Made by a program: the position numbers and the translations under genes. A model generated the notes under the pieces. That model saw only the letters and a list, made by a program, of their open reading frames with translations, had not been told where the DNA came from and searched no databases. A stretch of DNA of 64,000 bases from Allobosea sp. Tri-44 (GTDB taxonomy: Bacteria; Pseudomonadota; Alphaproteobacteria; Rhizobiales; Beijerinckiaceae): positions 372,001-436,000 of the forward strand of contig NZ_NBDP01000007.1 of NCBI RefSeq assembly GCF_004123845.1, written 5' to 3'. Numbering within the stretch: position 1 is the first letter of the stretch; each line of letters opens with the position of its first letter. This document shows, piece after piece, positions 1 through 8,289 of this stretch.

Positions 1-479
1 CGCATCTGCTGGGGCGGCACAACGATCAGGTTCGGCTCGACGGTGCGCTGCAGCAGGGCGGCGCTCTTCTCCAGCTTGGCGAAATGCTCCGGCTTGGCAG
101 CGAGCTTGATCTTGCCGGTGCGGATGAAATCGCAGTCGATCACCTCATGCGCGACCAGCGCCTCGACGGTGTCGACCGCGCTGTCGAAGGCGCGGTAGAG
201 CGCGACCGCCCTCTCCTCGCCGAGGCTGGCGGCGAGGCTCCCGAGATCATGCGCGAGCCCGTTGTTGCAATGCCCACCATTGCGCCCGGACGCCTCGCCG
301 ATCACGCGCCCGGCCTCCAGCACGGCGACGCTCGCGCCCGACTTCGCCAAGGCGAGCGCTGCCGACAGGCCGGTGAAACCGCCGCCGACGATGGCGACGT
401 CGACCTTGCCGGCGATCGAGGCCGTGGAGCCGGCGGTGAATCCCGGCGCCGTCGCGAGCCAATAAGGTTCGAGCTTCAT
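1..479 (-). CDS. FAD-dependent amine oxidase (DAO family), 3' end outside window
   Basis: This is the first ~159 residues of a DAO-type flavoprotein. After a short lead (MKLEPYWLATAPGF) comes the dinucleotide-binding strand and loop VDVAIVGGGFTGLSAALALA (about residues 26-45). A second FAD contact, EASGRNGGHCNNG, follows near residue 65 and is typical of the PuuB/OrdL gamma-glutamylputrescine oxidase branch. The protein would oxidise an amine substrate with O2 in the cytoplasm. The ATG is followed directly by the conserved N-terminus. It is divergent from the GNAT gene at 658. The nearby class III aminotransferase and succinate-semialdehyde dehydrogenase support a role in polyamine or GABA-type catabolism, but the substrate is inferred. 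Confidence 0.85.
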   Translation of the reverse strand, partial: MKLEPYWLATAPGFTAGSTASIAGKVDVAIVGGGFTGLSAALALAKSGASVAVLEAGRVIGEASGRNGGHCNNGLAHDLGSLAASLGEERAVALYRAFDSAVDTVEALVAHEVIDCDFIRTGKIKLAAKPEHFAKLEKSAALLQRTVEPNLIVVPPQQM

Positions 480-657
480 GGAAGACAGGGCCTCAGCGCT
501 TCAGACAAGACGGCAGGGATGGCATTCGGCCGGCCGAGCCGGCTCCGACCGTCGAGAATACCGCCTTGCCGGGCAGGTTCTTGGACAATTTTGCAGTTCT
601 CCGCAGCCCGGCGCCTGCCTATAGTCGCCCGGCATTCGAGGAACGAGGCCTGCAACG

Positions 658-1533
658 GTGGCTCATGGTACGGCTCGGCGCCGGCTCGACTACGAGCTCG
701 CCATCAGGCCGATGACAGAAGCGGATATCTCCCAGGCGCACCAGCTCTCCGTCGGTGTCAGCTGGCCGCATCGGCCGGAGGACTGGCGCTTCGTGCTGGA
801 GGTCGGGCACGGCTTCGTCGCGTGCGACGCGATCGACCGGGCGCTGGCTTCGGCGATGTGGTGGCCGTATGGGCCGCATTTCGCCACGGTGGGCATGGTC
901 ATCACCTCGCCGCGGCTGCAGATGCAGGGCGCCGGGCGGCGGCTGATGGACACGATCTTCGAGCAGGCGGGCGATCGCGACCTCAGGCTCAATGCGACGC
1001 GCGCCGGCTACCGGCTCTATCGCTCACTCGACTTCCAGCCGATCGGCCGGATCTTCCAGCATCAGGGCCGCGTCCAGGCGCCGGCCGGCGCTGCGCCCGA
1101 CGAATTCACCGTCCGCCCAGTGACCGCCGCGGACGGCGATGCGATCGCGCAGCTCGACGCCGACGCCTATGGCGCCGACCGCTCGCGCGTGATGGCAGCG
1201 CTGATGAAGCTCGCAACCGGGACGGTGATCGAGCGGGACGGCGCGTTGGTCGGCTTCGCGCTCTGCCGCCGCTTCGGCCGCGGCCATGTCGTCGGCCCTG
1301 TCGTCGCCGAGAGCGACGAGGCGGCGATCGCGCTCGTGCGACCGCATGTACTCGCCCATGACGGCCAGTTCCTGCGCGTCGACACCGCCCAAGAGCAGGG
1401 CAAGTTCGGCGGCTTCCTCGAAGATTGCGGCATGACCGTCTTCGACACGGTGACGACGATGATCCGCGGCCGCAATCACGGCCCGAGCGGCCAGGCTCGG
1501 ACCTTCGGCCTCGTCACCCAGGCGCTGGGCTGA
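658..1533 (+). CDS. Two-domain GNAT-family N-acetyltransferase
   Basis: The 291-residue protein has an N-terminal GNAT fold (about 15-135) with the acetyl-CoA loop region MQGAGRRLMDTI and the C-terminal strand segment YRLYRSLDFQPIG. A second, diverged GNAT-like half (about 145-285) contains GFALCRRFGRGHVVGPVVAE. It starts at a GTG 9 nt after GAGG (upstream GAGGAACGAGG). It resembles the protein at 6685-7569 over its whole length, sharing the WWPYG motif, the Q/RGAG loop and the FGRGHVxGPVVA motif, so the two are paralogues. The acceptor is unknown; proximity to amine-catabolism genes makes an amine or amino acid possible. It is probably monocistronic, divergent from the FAD oxidase and convergent with the Lrp-type gene (3 nt apart). 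Confidence 0.85.
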   Translation: MAHGTARRRLDYELAIRPMTEADISQAHQLSVGVSWPHRPEDWRFVLEVGHGFVACDAIDRALASAMWWPYGPHFATVGMVITSPRLQMQGAGRRLMDTIFEQAGDRDLRLNATRAGYRLYRSLDFQPIGRIFQHQGRVQAPAGAAPDEFTVRPVTAADGDAIAQLDADAYGADRSRVMAALMKLATGTVIERDGALVGFALCRRFGRGHVVGPVVAESDEAAIALVRPHVLAHDGQFLRVDTAQEQGKFGGFLEDCGMTVFDTVTTMIRGRNHGPSGQARTFGLVTQALG

Positions 1534-1536
1534 ACT

Positions 1537-2025
1537 TTACAGGCCGAACAGCACCGGAAGCGGATAGCCCGGCTTCTGGATCGGCGACTTGATCACGATG
1601 TAGCTGAAATATTTGGAGATGCCGATATTGCGGTCGAGCAGGGTCTCGATCAGCGACTGATAGTGCGTCAGCCCGCGTGTGACGAATTTGACGAGGTAGT
1701 CGTAGCCGCCGCTGACCATATGGCACTCGACCACCTCGTCGACACGTCTGAGCGCCGTCTCGAAACGGATGAAGTATTCCTTGGTGTGGTCTGCCAGGGT
1801 GATCTCGGTGAAGACGGTGATCGTCTCGCCGAGCTTCTGCAGGTTGATCGTCGCGCCATAGCCGGAGATGAAGCCGGCCTGCTCCAGCCGCTTGACCCGC
1901 AGCAGGCATGGGCTCGGCGACAGACCGACCGCATCGGCCAGGGTGACGTTCGTCATCCTGGCGTTGTTCTGCAGCTCGATCAGGATCTTCATGTCGATGC
2001 GGTCGAGCCGCACGCCCGGTGTCAC
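1537..2025 (-). CDS. Lrp/AsnC-family transcriptional regulator
   Basis: This is a 162-residue regulator with an N-terminal winged helix (about 5-60: DRIDMKILIELQNNARMTNV, then LSPSPCLLRVKRLEQAGFI) and a C-terminal RAM domain (about 70-150: VECHMVSGGYDYLVKFV). I chose the GTG start because it has GAGG 8 nt upstream and gives the usual family length. An ATG 18 codons upstream would add a Pro/Cys-rich tail unlike the family. Lrp-type proteins near aminotransferases usually sense an amino acid or amine, so it probably controls the adjacent aminotransferase or the FAD oxidase. The target is inferred. Confidence 0.85.
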   Translation of the reverse strand: MTPGVRLDRIDMKILIELQNNARMTNVTLADAVGLSPSPCLLRVKRLEQAGFISGYGATINLQKLGETITVFTEITLADHTKEYFIRFETALRRVDEVVECHMVSGGYDYLVKFVTRGLTHYQSLIETLLDRNIGISKYFSYIVIKSPIQKPGYPLPVLFGL

Positions 2026-2147
2026 GACGAAAGCCTCATGCCAGAGCCGCCCTACGCAGCCGGGCGGCGGACACCGCACGGCCGCGCCACCCTAAAGGCT
2101 GTCGCGCCCTTCCGACAAGGAAGGGAGCATGGCCGAACAAGCAAATC

Positions 2148-3542
2148 TCACGCCGCCTTCGCCACCGCCAGGCCCGCCGCGACCTCCGGCAGCGCCATGA
2201 CCTCGTCGAGCGTCTTGCGCAGCCGCGTCACGATCAGGTCGATCTCTGCCTCGCTGCAGCATAGCGGGGGCGCGAGGCCGATGATGTCGTCGGCGAAGGC
2301 GCGGAAGATCACGCCGTTGGCGTAGCCGCGGGCGAAGAGGTGGTCCGGCAGCTTCGCCTCGCGCGGCAGCTTCTGCTTCGTCGCCTTGTCGGCGACGAGC
2401 TCGACGCCAGCGAGCAGGCCCCGCGCCCTGACCTCGCCGACGAGCGGATGGTCGGCGAGCGTCGCCAGGCGCTCCTCAAAATAGGCCCCGACGCGCTGGC
2501 CGTTGGCGAGGATGCCGCCCTCCTCGTAGAGGCGCAGCACTTCGAGCGCCACGGCAGCGCTGACCGGATGGCCCGAATAGGTGTAGCCATGGCCAATCGG
2601 CCCGCCGGCGGGGGCATTATCGGCAATGGCGCGATAGATCTTCTCGCCGATGGCGAGCGCGCCGAGCGGCGCGTAGCCCGAGGTCAGCCCCTTGGCCATG
2701 GTCATCATATCCGGCACGACGCCTTCGGCCTCGCAGGCGAACATCGGTCCGGTACGGCCGAAACCGGTGATGACCTCGTCGGCAACGAAGAGGATGTCGA
2801 GCTCGGTCGCCGTCTCGCGCATCGCCTTGAGCCAGCCCTTGGGCGGCACGACGACGCCGCCCGACCCCTGCACCGGCTCGCAGAAGAAGGCGGCGACGTT
2901 GTCGGCGCCGAGCTCCTCGACCTTGGCGCGCAGCGCCGCGACGTTTGCTGCGATCACCGCCGCGTCGCTGCTTCCAGTCGGGTTGCGGTAGGGATAGGGC
3001 GAGGCGATGTAGTGCTGGCCCTCTGCCGGCAGGTCGAAGCCGGCATGGAAGGCCGGCAGCGCCGTGACGCCCGCGCCCGTCGAGCTCGAGCCGTGATAGC
3101 CGCGCTCCAGTGAGATGATCCGCTTCTTCTGCGGCCGGCCGGTGACGTTGTAGTAGAAGCGGATCAGCCGGAGCGCGCTATCGACCGCGTCCGAGCCGCC
3201 CAGCGAGAAATAGATGTGGTCGAGATCGCCGGGCGTGAGCTCGGCGAGCTTGGCGGCGAGGCGGATCGTCGGCTCGCTGCCGAAACTGAAATAGCCGGTG
3301 GCATAGGGCAGTTCGCGCATCTGGCGAGCCGCCGCCTCGACGATGCTGTCATGGCCGTAGCCGACATTGACGCACCAGAGGCCGGCAAAGCCGTCGATCA
3401 GCTCATGGCCGTCGGCATCGGTGATGAAAGCGCCCTTGGCCGACTTCATCACGGTGACGCCACGCTTCTCATGGCCGGCCCAGTTAGCGACCGGATGGAC
3501 CCAGTGGCGGCGGTCGAGGGCTTCGAGGGAGTTGACGCTCAT
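2148..3542 (-). CDS. Class III PLP-dependent aminotransferase (omega-transaminase, putrescine/beta-alanine-pyruvate type)
   Basis: This is a 464-residue fold-type I aminotransferase. The PLP lysine lies in TMAKGLTSGY (Lys284). The pyridine-ring Asp255 is in LFVADEVITGFGR, and the phosphate/ring site includes RGYHGSS (about 147-153). Length and motifs match the SpuC / omega-amino acid:pyruvate aminotransferase group, which deaminates putrescine, GABA, beta-alanine or similar amines using pyruvate. It lies 9 nt downstream of the AraC-type gene and is likely cotranscribed with it. With the FAD oxidase and the semialdehyde dehydrogenase it forms a plausible route from an omega-amine to succinate. 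The exact amine cannot be read from the sequence. Confidence 0.9.
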   Translation of the reverse strand: MSVNSLEALDRRHWVHPVANWAGHEKRGVTVMKSAKGAFITDADGHELIDGFAGLWCVNVGYGHDSIVEAAARQMRELPYATGYFSFGSEPTIRLAAKLAELTPGDLDHIYFSLGGSDAVDSALRLIRFYYNVTGRPQKKRIISLERGYHGSSSTGAGVTALPAFHAGFDLPAEGQHYIASPYPYRNPTGSSDAAVIAANVAALRAKVEELGADNVAAFFCEPVQGSGGVVVPPKGWLKAMRETATELDILFVADEVITGFGRTGPMFACEAEGVVPDMMTMAKGLTSGYAPLGALAIGEKIYRAIADNAPAGGPIGHGYTYSGHPVSAAVALEVLRLYEEGGILANGQRVGAYFEERLATLADHPLVGEVRARGLLAGVELVADKATKQKLPREAKLPDHLFARGYANGVIFRAFADDIIGLAPPLCCSEAEIDLIVTRLRKTLDEVMALPEVAAGLAVAKAA

Positions 3543-3551
3543 GGCGGGACC

Positions 3552-3995
3552 TCAGACGGGACGGGAGATCGGAACACGGGAGAAGGCCGCCTGCTCCGGG
3601 CGGGCGATGCTGACGGTCCGCGACGGCGGGGACTGCACCTGCTCGCGCAGATAGCGGCCGGGAGTCGTGCCGTAGACGCTCTTGAAATGGCGCGAGAGAT
3701 GGCTCTGATCGAAGAAGCCGGCGTCCAGCGCAGCCTGTGCCGCCGGGACGCCATCGGCGAGCAGTACCCGCGCATAGCGCACGCGCTGCCGACAGACGAA
3801 GCGGTGCGGCGTCAGCCCGACCTGGCGGCGGAAGACGGTGACGAAGCGGCAGACGCTGAGGCCCGCCACGGCCGCCAGCTCGTCGAGATAGAGAGCCTCG
3901 GTGAAATGCCGCTCGATATGGACCAGCGCCCGCCGGATACCGGGGCTAGCCGGCTCGGCCGCTCGGGCGGCAGGACTGGAAACAGACTGGAGCAT
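3552..3995 (-). CDS. AraC-family DNA-binding protein, HTH domain only
   Basis: The product is about 147 residues and is almost only the double helix-turn-helix domain (about 25-125). It contains LDELAAVAGLSVCRFVTVFR and the signature end FDQSHLSRHFKSVYGTTPGR. The ligand-binding N-terminal half usual in AraC proteins is missing. I chose the ATG with GAGG 6 nt upstream; the open frame continues 41 codons further upstream but is Arg/Pro-rich and non-conserved. It is 9 nt upstream of the aminotransferase, so it is probably an autoregulated activator of that gene, or a small AraC of the MarA/SoxS type. Without a sensor domain, activity may be set by its own expression. Confidence 0.8.
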   Translation of the reverse strand: MLQSVSSPAARAAEPASPGIRRALVHIERHFTEALYLDELAAVAGLSVCRFVTVFRRQVGLTPHRFVCRQRVRYARVLLADGVPAAQAALDAGFFDQSHLSRHFKSVYGTTPGRYLREQVQSPPSRTVSIARPEQAAFSRVPISRPV

Positions 3996-4034
3996 GGACC
4001 GCCTCGTCCTCCGCTGAACGCGCTCGAGCCGGAT

Positions 4035-4061
4035 CCGATCAGGTCGACTCGACCTGATCGG
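4035..4061. repeat. Perfect 13-bp inverted repeat (CCGATCAGGTCGA arms)
   Basis: Two 13-bp arms, CCGATCAGGTCGA and its exact complement, are separated by one base. The site lies in the 261-bp gap between the AraC-type gene and the SSADH gene, 40 bp upstream of the AraC ATG. Similar GATCAGGTCGA palindromes followed by GTGAATCCGTCTC are, from memory, dispersed through some Rhizobiales genomes, so this may be an interspersed repeat rather than an operator. A second palindrome with the same CCGATCAG end lies 38 bp away. Confidence 0.7.
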
Positions 4062-4098
4062 TGAATCCGTCTCGCACTTTGGGTCAGAGGCCGTTTTG

Positions 4099-4127
4099 CC
4101 GATCAGCTTGCGACGCAAGCAGATCGG
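4099..4127. repeat. 14-bp inverted repeat with one mismatch, related to the 4035 palindrome
   Basis: The arms CCGATCAGCTTGCG and CGCAAGCAGATCGG pair at 13 of 14 positions around a single central A. The outer CCGATCAG is shared with the palindrome at 4035-4061. Together they could be paired operators for the AraC gene or parts of one mosaic repeat. It is not followed by a T-run, so a rho-independent terminator is unlikely. Confidence 0.6.
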
Positions 4128-4256
4128 AACAGGCTCTGGCGCTATCAGGGAGGCTAGGAGCGGCCGGCCGGGGTGTGCGGCGGCTTTGGCCTGCCGCTTT
4201 GGTATCCCCTGCCCAATTCGGGCACGCGATCGGCAGATCGTGCTTCGGCCTTCCGA

Positions 4257-5726
4257 TCAGGCGGACTTCAGCCCGCCGATATGGAAACTCTTCAGTTCGA
4301 GATATTCCTCGATGCCGGTCGCGCCACCCTCGCGACCGATGCCCGACTGCTTGATGCCGCCGAAGGGCGCCACCTCCATCGAGACCGAGCCGGTGTTGAG
4401 CCCGACCATGCCGAATTCGAGCCGTTCGCCGACACGCCAGGAGCGGTTAAGGTTCTGCGTATAGAAATAGGCGGCGAGCCCGTAGGGCGTGCCGTTGGCG
4501 ATCTCGATCGCCTCGTCCTCGTGCCTGAAGCGGAACAGCGGCGCCACCGGCCCGAAGGTCTCCTCATTGGCGAGGCGCATCCGCGTGGTCGCACCGGTCA
4601 ACACCGTCGGCACGACGAAGCGGGAACCGTCGACCTCGCCTTGCGCTCCGGCCAAACGCGTCGCACCGAGCGACAACGCATCGTCGAGATGCGCGTGGAC
4701 CTTCTCGACGGCCGCCGCATTGATCAGCGGGCCGATGGTGACACCGTCCTGACGCCCATCGCCGACCCGCATCGCCGCGACCGCCTTGGCGAGGCGATCG
4801 GCAAAGGCGTCGTGAATACCGTCCTGCACCAGGATGCGGTTGGCGCAAACACAGGTCTGGCCGGCATTGCGGAACTTGCTGGCGATGGCACCGGCGACGG
4901 CGGCGTCGAGATCGGCGTCGTCGAAGACGATGAAGGGAGCATTGCCGCCGAGCTCCAGGCTCAGCCGCTTCAGCGTGTCGGAGCATTGCCGCATCAGTAG
5001 GGCGCCGACCCGGGTCGAGCCGGTGAAGGAGAGCTTGCGGACCACGGGGTTCTGCGTCAGGGCCGCGCCGACGCCTTGCGGCAGGCCGGTGACAATGTTG
5101 ATGACGCCGGGCGGGAAGCCGGCGCGCTCAGCCAGAACGCCGAGCGCCAGCGCCGAATAGGGCGTCAGCTCCGAGGGCTTCACCACGATCGTGCAGCCGG
5201 CGCCGAGGGCCGGCGCACATTTTCGGGTGATCATCGCATTGGGGAAGTTCCAGGGCGTGATCGCGGCGGAGACGCCGACGGGCTCCTTCAGCACGAGGAT
5301 GCGGCGGTCGGCGGTCGGCGCCGGCACGGTGCTGCCATAGACGCGCCGCGCCTCCTCGGCGAACCATTTGATGAAGCCGGCGCCGTAGAGGACCTCGCCC
5401 TCGGCTTCCGCCAGCGGCTTGCCCTGCTCTGCCGTCATGATGCGGGCGAGGTCCTTGCGGTGCTCCAGCAAGAGGTCGTGCCAACGCTCCAGCAGAGCGG
5501 CCCGCTCGGCCGCCGGCCGCGCCTTCCAGGCCGGAAACGCAGCCTCAGCCGCCGCGATGGCGGCGTTGGTTTCCGCTTCGCCGCAGGCCGGGATCGTGCC
5601 GATCTCGATGCCTGTCGCCGGATCGCGCACCGGCAGCTCCTCGCCGGTGGCGGCACCCACCCACTCGCCACCGATCAGGGCGCGGCCGACGAGAAGCGTG
5701 CGGTCTTCGAGAGCGACGATCGACAT
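4257..5726 (-). CDS. gabD: NAD(P)-dependent succinate-semialdehyde dehydrogenase
   Basis: This is a 489-residue aldehyde dehydrogenase that oxidises a semialdehyde to the acid. Catalytic Cys292 is in [11 protein letters not shown] and the general-base Glu258 in LELGGNAPF. The cofactor motif FTGSTRVG (about 234-241) and [10 protein letters not shown] (about 157-166) are present. Length and the [11 protein letters not shown] signature fit the GabD (succinate/glutarate semialdehyde) class. It is the last gene of a tight four-gene operon (cupin, GNAT, 2-hydroxyacid dehydrogenase, gabD; gaps of 12-19 nt). With the nearby aminotransferase it suggests GABA or related degradation. A related omega-semialdehyde remains possible. 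Confidence 0.9.
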   Translation of the reverse strand: MSIVALEDRTLLVGRALIGGEWVGAATGEELPVRDPATGIEIGTIPACGEAETNAAIAAAEAAFPAWKARPAAERAALLERWHDLLLEHRKDLARIMTAEQGKPLAEAEGEVLYGAGFIKWFAEEARRVYGSTVPAPTADRRILVLKEPVGVSAAITPWNFPNAMITRKCAPALGAGCTIVVKPSELTPYSALALGVLAERAGFPPGVINIVTGLPQGVGAALTQNPVVRKLSFTGSTRVGALLMRQCSDTLKRLSLELGGNAPFIVFDDADLDAAVAGAIASKFRNAGQTCVCANRILVQDGIHDAFADRLAKAVAAMRVGDGRQDGVTIGPLINAAAVEKVHAHLDDALSLGATRLAGAQGEVDGSRFVVPTVLTGATTRMRLANEETFGPVAPLFRFRHEDEAIEIANGTPYGLAAYFYTQNLNRSWRVGERLEFGMVGLNTGSVSMEVAPFGGIKQSGIGREGGATGIEEYLELKSFHIGGLKSA

Positions 5727-5738
5727 GGAAAACCTCGT

Positions 5739-6665
5739 TCAGTAGCCGCGATCGCGGTCGATCAGGCCGATCAGGGGCTCACCAGCCTGGTGGCGCCGCA
5801 GGTTCTCGATGACGATGTCGAGCGAGGCCTCGGAGCGCGAGCGGCTGGCGATATGCGGCGTGAGCAGGACCTTGGGATGGCTCCAGAGCGGATGCCCGGC
5901 CGGCAGCGGCTCCGGCTCGCAGACATCCAGCACCGCTCCTGCCAGATGGTCACTGTCCAGCGCCGCCAGCAGGGCGTCCTGATCGAGATGGCCGCCGCGG
6001 CCGGCATTGACCAGCATCGCGCCCTGCGGCAACCGGGCAAAGAGCTCGGGGCCGAGCAGGCCGCGCGTCGCGTCGGTCAACGGCAGCAGGCAGACCAGGA
6101 TATCGGTGCGAGCCAGGAAGGCCGGCAGTTCGTCATCGCCGGCGAAGGTCGCGATCCCGTCGACCTCATGCCGGGAGCGGCTCCAGCCGGCGACCCCGAA
6201 GCCGAATTCGGCGAGCTTCAGCGCGCAGGCCTTGCCGAGCATGCCGAGGCCCAGAACCCCGACACGGCGCTCTGATGCCGGCCTGATCCGGAGCGGCGCC
6301 CAGGCCTGCTTCCGCTGTGCGGCGATGTAGGGGACGAGATCCCGATGCAGAGCCAGCACCGACATGGTGACGTATTCGACCATGCTGTCGACGAGGCCGG
6401 GCTCGATCATCCGCACAATCGGCAGCTGCGCCGGTATGTCCGCCAGGTTCAGCTGGTCGACACCGGCACCGACGGAGATCAGCAATTCGAGATTGGCGAG
6501 CTGACCTAGGAGGCCGTCCGGCGGAATCCAGGCGGCGAGATAGCGGATATCGGCGGGGTCGCCGATATCCGGCCAGATCCGGAACGGCAGCTCGGGCGCC
6601 TTCTCCGCCAACAGCCGCGTCCACTCCTCGCCGCGCGCGGCGTCGGACTTCAACAGAAGCGTCAT
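5739..6665 (-). CDS. D-2-hydroxyacid dehydrogenase (glyoxylate/hydroxypyruvate reductase A type)
   Basis: The 308-residue protein has a Rossmann cofactor loop VGVLGLGMLGKACALKL (about 146-162). The catalytic set is an Arg in NAGRGGHLD, a Glu in DVCEPEPLPAGHPLW and a His in LLTPHIAS. It lacks an ACT domain and is close in length to GhrA, which reduces glyoxylate and hydroxypyruvate with NADPH in the cytoplasm. It sits 12 nt upstream of gabD and 19 nt downstream of the GNAT gene, so all are probably cotranscribed. In this setting it may reduce a keto acid made by transamination. The substrate is not determined. Confidence 0.88.
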   Translation of the reverse strand: MTLLLKSDAARGEEWTRLLAEKAPELPFRIWPDIGDPADIRYLAAWIPPDGLLGQLANLELLISVGAGVDQLNLADIPAQLPIVRMIEPGLVDSMVEYVTMSVLALHRDLVPYIAAQRKQAWAPLRIRPASERRVGVLGLGMLGKACALKLAEFGFGVAGWSRSRHEVDGIATFAGDDELPAFLARTDILVCLLPLTDATRGLLGPELFARLPQGAMLVNAGRGGHLDQDALLAALDSDHLAGAVLDVCEPEPLPAGHPLWSHPKVLLTPHIASRSRSEASLDIVIENLRRHQAGEPLIGLIDRDRGY

Positions 6666-6684
6666 CGTATGGACCTCGCGGACA

Positions 6685-7569
6685 TCAGCCGAGCGCCTGG
6701 TTGATCAGGGCGTGGAGGCGCGCCGGGCCGGAAGCGGCCGGCAGATCGCCGCGCACCATTGCGGTGACGTCCCCGGCTGGCGCAAGACCAACTTGCTCCA
6801 GCCACTCACACAGCCCGGAGCCGAACGGCAGGTCGATCCGGACGAACTGGCCGGTCCGGCCATGCAGCCAGCAGGCGATCAGCGTGCGCGCATCAGCCTC
6901 ATTCGCCGCCACGACCGGGCCGATAACATGGCCGCGGCCGAAAGCGCGCAGGATGCTGAAGCCGACGGGCTGCCCCGCCCTCTCCAGGATCAGGCATTCA
7001 CCGCATTGCAGGAGCGCCGCAAGGGTCGGCCCACGCTCCAGCCCGGTCGCCGCCCCATCGAGACACTCCAGAATGGAAAGATCGGCCGCGCTGCCGGGAC
7101 GCAGCCGCTCGCCCACGTCGAGCTCCGGGGAAGCGACGGCGAGCACGTGTCCGTGCTGCTGGCGAACGCCGCTGTGGGCTCTGAAGCCGAGACGGGCGTA
7201 GAGCGGCTCGCCAGCGACGGTGGCGTTGAGCATCAGCGAGCGCTCCCCGGCCTGCGCGAGCAGCGTCTGCATCAGGCGCTTGCCGATCCCAGCCCCCTGC
7301 TCCTCGGGAGCGACGATGATCATCCCGAGCGTGGCGTGGCCCTCGCCATAGGGCCACCACAGCGCCGTGGCGAGGAGCTTGCCGTCTCGCACGCCGACGA
7401 CGCCACCGCCGAGTCCGATCGCGAACTCCCAGTCCTCGCGGCGATACGGCCAGCCGACGCGCCGCGACAGCTCCGCGCCGAGCGCCGCGTCGCCGAGCGT
7501 GATCGCACGCAGCGTCAGCGCTTCCGGGGCTGCGATCTCAGCCATTGGCGATCCCGGCCATGGCGCCAT
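6685..7569 (-). CDS. Two-domain GNAT-family N-acetyltransferase (paralogue of 658-1533)
   Basis: The product is up to 294 residues. The N-terminal GNAT domain (about 17-150) carries EEQGAGIGKRLMQTLL and the sequence EPLYARLGFRAHSG. The C-terminal GNAT-like half contains FSILRAFGRGHVIGPVVAAN. Both halves align by eye with the protein at 658. A second in-frame ATG eight codons in (at 7545) begins MAEIAAPE and is an equally likely start; neither has a strong ribosome-binding site. It is the second gene of the cupin-GNAT-dehydrogenase-gabD operon. The acceptor is unknown. Confidence 0.83.
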   Translation of the reverse strand: MAPWPGSPMAEIAAPEALTLRAITLGDAALGAELSRRVGWPYRREDWEFAIGLGGGVVGVRDGKLLATALWWPYGEGHATLGMIIVAPEEQGAGIGKRLMQTLLAQAGERSLMLNATVAGEPLYARLGFRAHSGVRQQHGHVLAVASPELDVGERLRPGSAADLSILECLDGAATGLERGPTLAALLQCGECLILERAGQPVGFSILRAFGRGHVIGPVVAANEADARTLIACWLHGRTGQFVRIDLPFGSGLCEWLEQVGLAPAGDVTAMVRGDLPAASGPARLHALINQALG

Positions 7570-7581
7570 GCCGCGGGGCGC

Positions 7582-8289
7582 TCACGCTCCGACCTCCTGG
7601 ACGACGTAGACCTTGGCGAGATGCTCATCGCTGTCCCAGGCGCATGGCGTGCCATAGGGGACGAATACGCTCTCGCCCGCCCTGACCCGGACCGAACGCC
7701 CGTCCTCCCCGGTGAGGGTGACGCTGCCAAGGAGGATATGCATCAGCTCGTTGACCGGCTGCGGGCGCAGAACACGCCGATACGGCGTCGAATCCCAGAT
7801 GCCGGCACGCAAACGCGATGCCTCGTCGGTGAAGGCGTTGAAGCTGCGGCACTGCGGAACCGGCCCTTTGAGAAGATTGGCTGGAGGCGGCGACGACGGC
7901 GAGAGCGGCGCGTCGGCCGGCAGCTCGGTCACGCCGGGCGCTGCGGAAGCATCGCCGGTGCTGGCGCAGAAGGTCCAGCGCGTGCCGGGCGCTGCCTCGA
8001 CACGCAGAGCCGTGCCACGCGCGATTACGGCACTCTCGCCAGCCTGGATCGGGCGCTTGCTGCCGCCCATGAGCGACAAGTCGAGGCGCCCGGCCGTGAC
8101 GACGAGCACCTCCGTGTGCGGGAAGGCCGCAATCTCCATCGCGCCCGAGAACGCGGCGCTCCCCACTGCCAGATCCTGCGCGCCGCTCCAGGTGACCTCC
8201 CGGCTGGCGGCGAATGGGTCGTGTTCGGAGAGCGACCTGGCGCCAGAGGCGCCATCACGGTTGGCGAGTACGATCGGAGCAGTCGACAT
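7582..8289 (-). CDS. Bicupin protein (DUF861/Cupin_3-like)
   Basis: The 235-residue protein has two cupin halves: residues ~40-100 (FPHTEVLVVTAGRLDLSLMG, then QAGESAVIARGT) and ~150-230 (VNELMHILLGSVTLTG, then VRAGESVFVPYGTPCAW). The metal-ligand His/Glu set looks incomplete in both halves, so it may bind a small ligand rather than catalyse. I chose the ATG with GGGAGAGG 5 nt upstream; the open frame starts six codons earlier. It is the first gene of the four-gene operon ending in gabD. Bicupins of this kind often accompany polyamine or amino-acid catabolism, but the function here is not known. Confidence 0.8.
   Translation of the reverse strand: MSTAPIVLANRDGASGARSLSEHDPFAASREVTWSGAQDLAVGSAAFSGAMEIAAFPHTEVLVVTAGRLDLSLMGGSKRPIQAGESAVIARGTALRVEAAPGTRWTFCASTGDASAAPGVTELPADAPLSPSSPPPANLLKGPVPQCRSFNAFTDEASRLRAGIWDSTPYRRVLRPQPVNELMHILLGSVTLTGEDGRSVRVRAGESVFVPYGTPCAWDSDEHLAKVYVVQEVGA

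Noticed and set aside
2107..2125. CCCTTCC / GGAAGGG hairpin after the aminotransferase stop
   Set aside because: No T-run follows on the minus strand and the stem is short; it is not counted as a terminator.
5076..6275. Plus-strand 399-codon frame opposite gabD and the 2-hydroxyacid dehydrogenase
   Set aside because: Codon-complement shadow; the minus-strand genes have full catalytic motifs.
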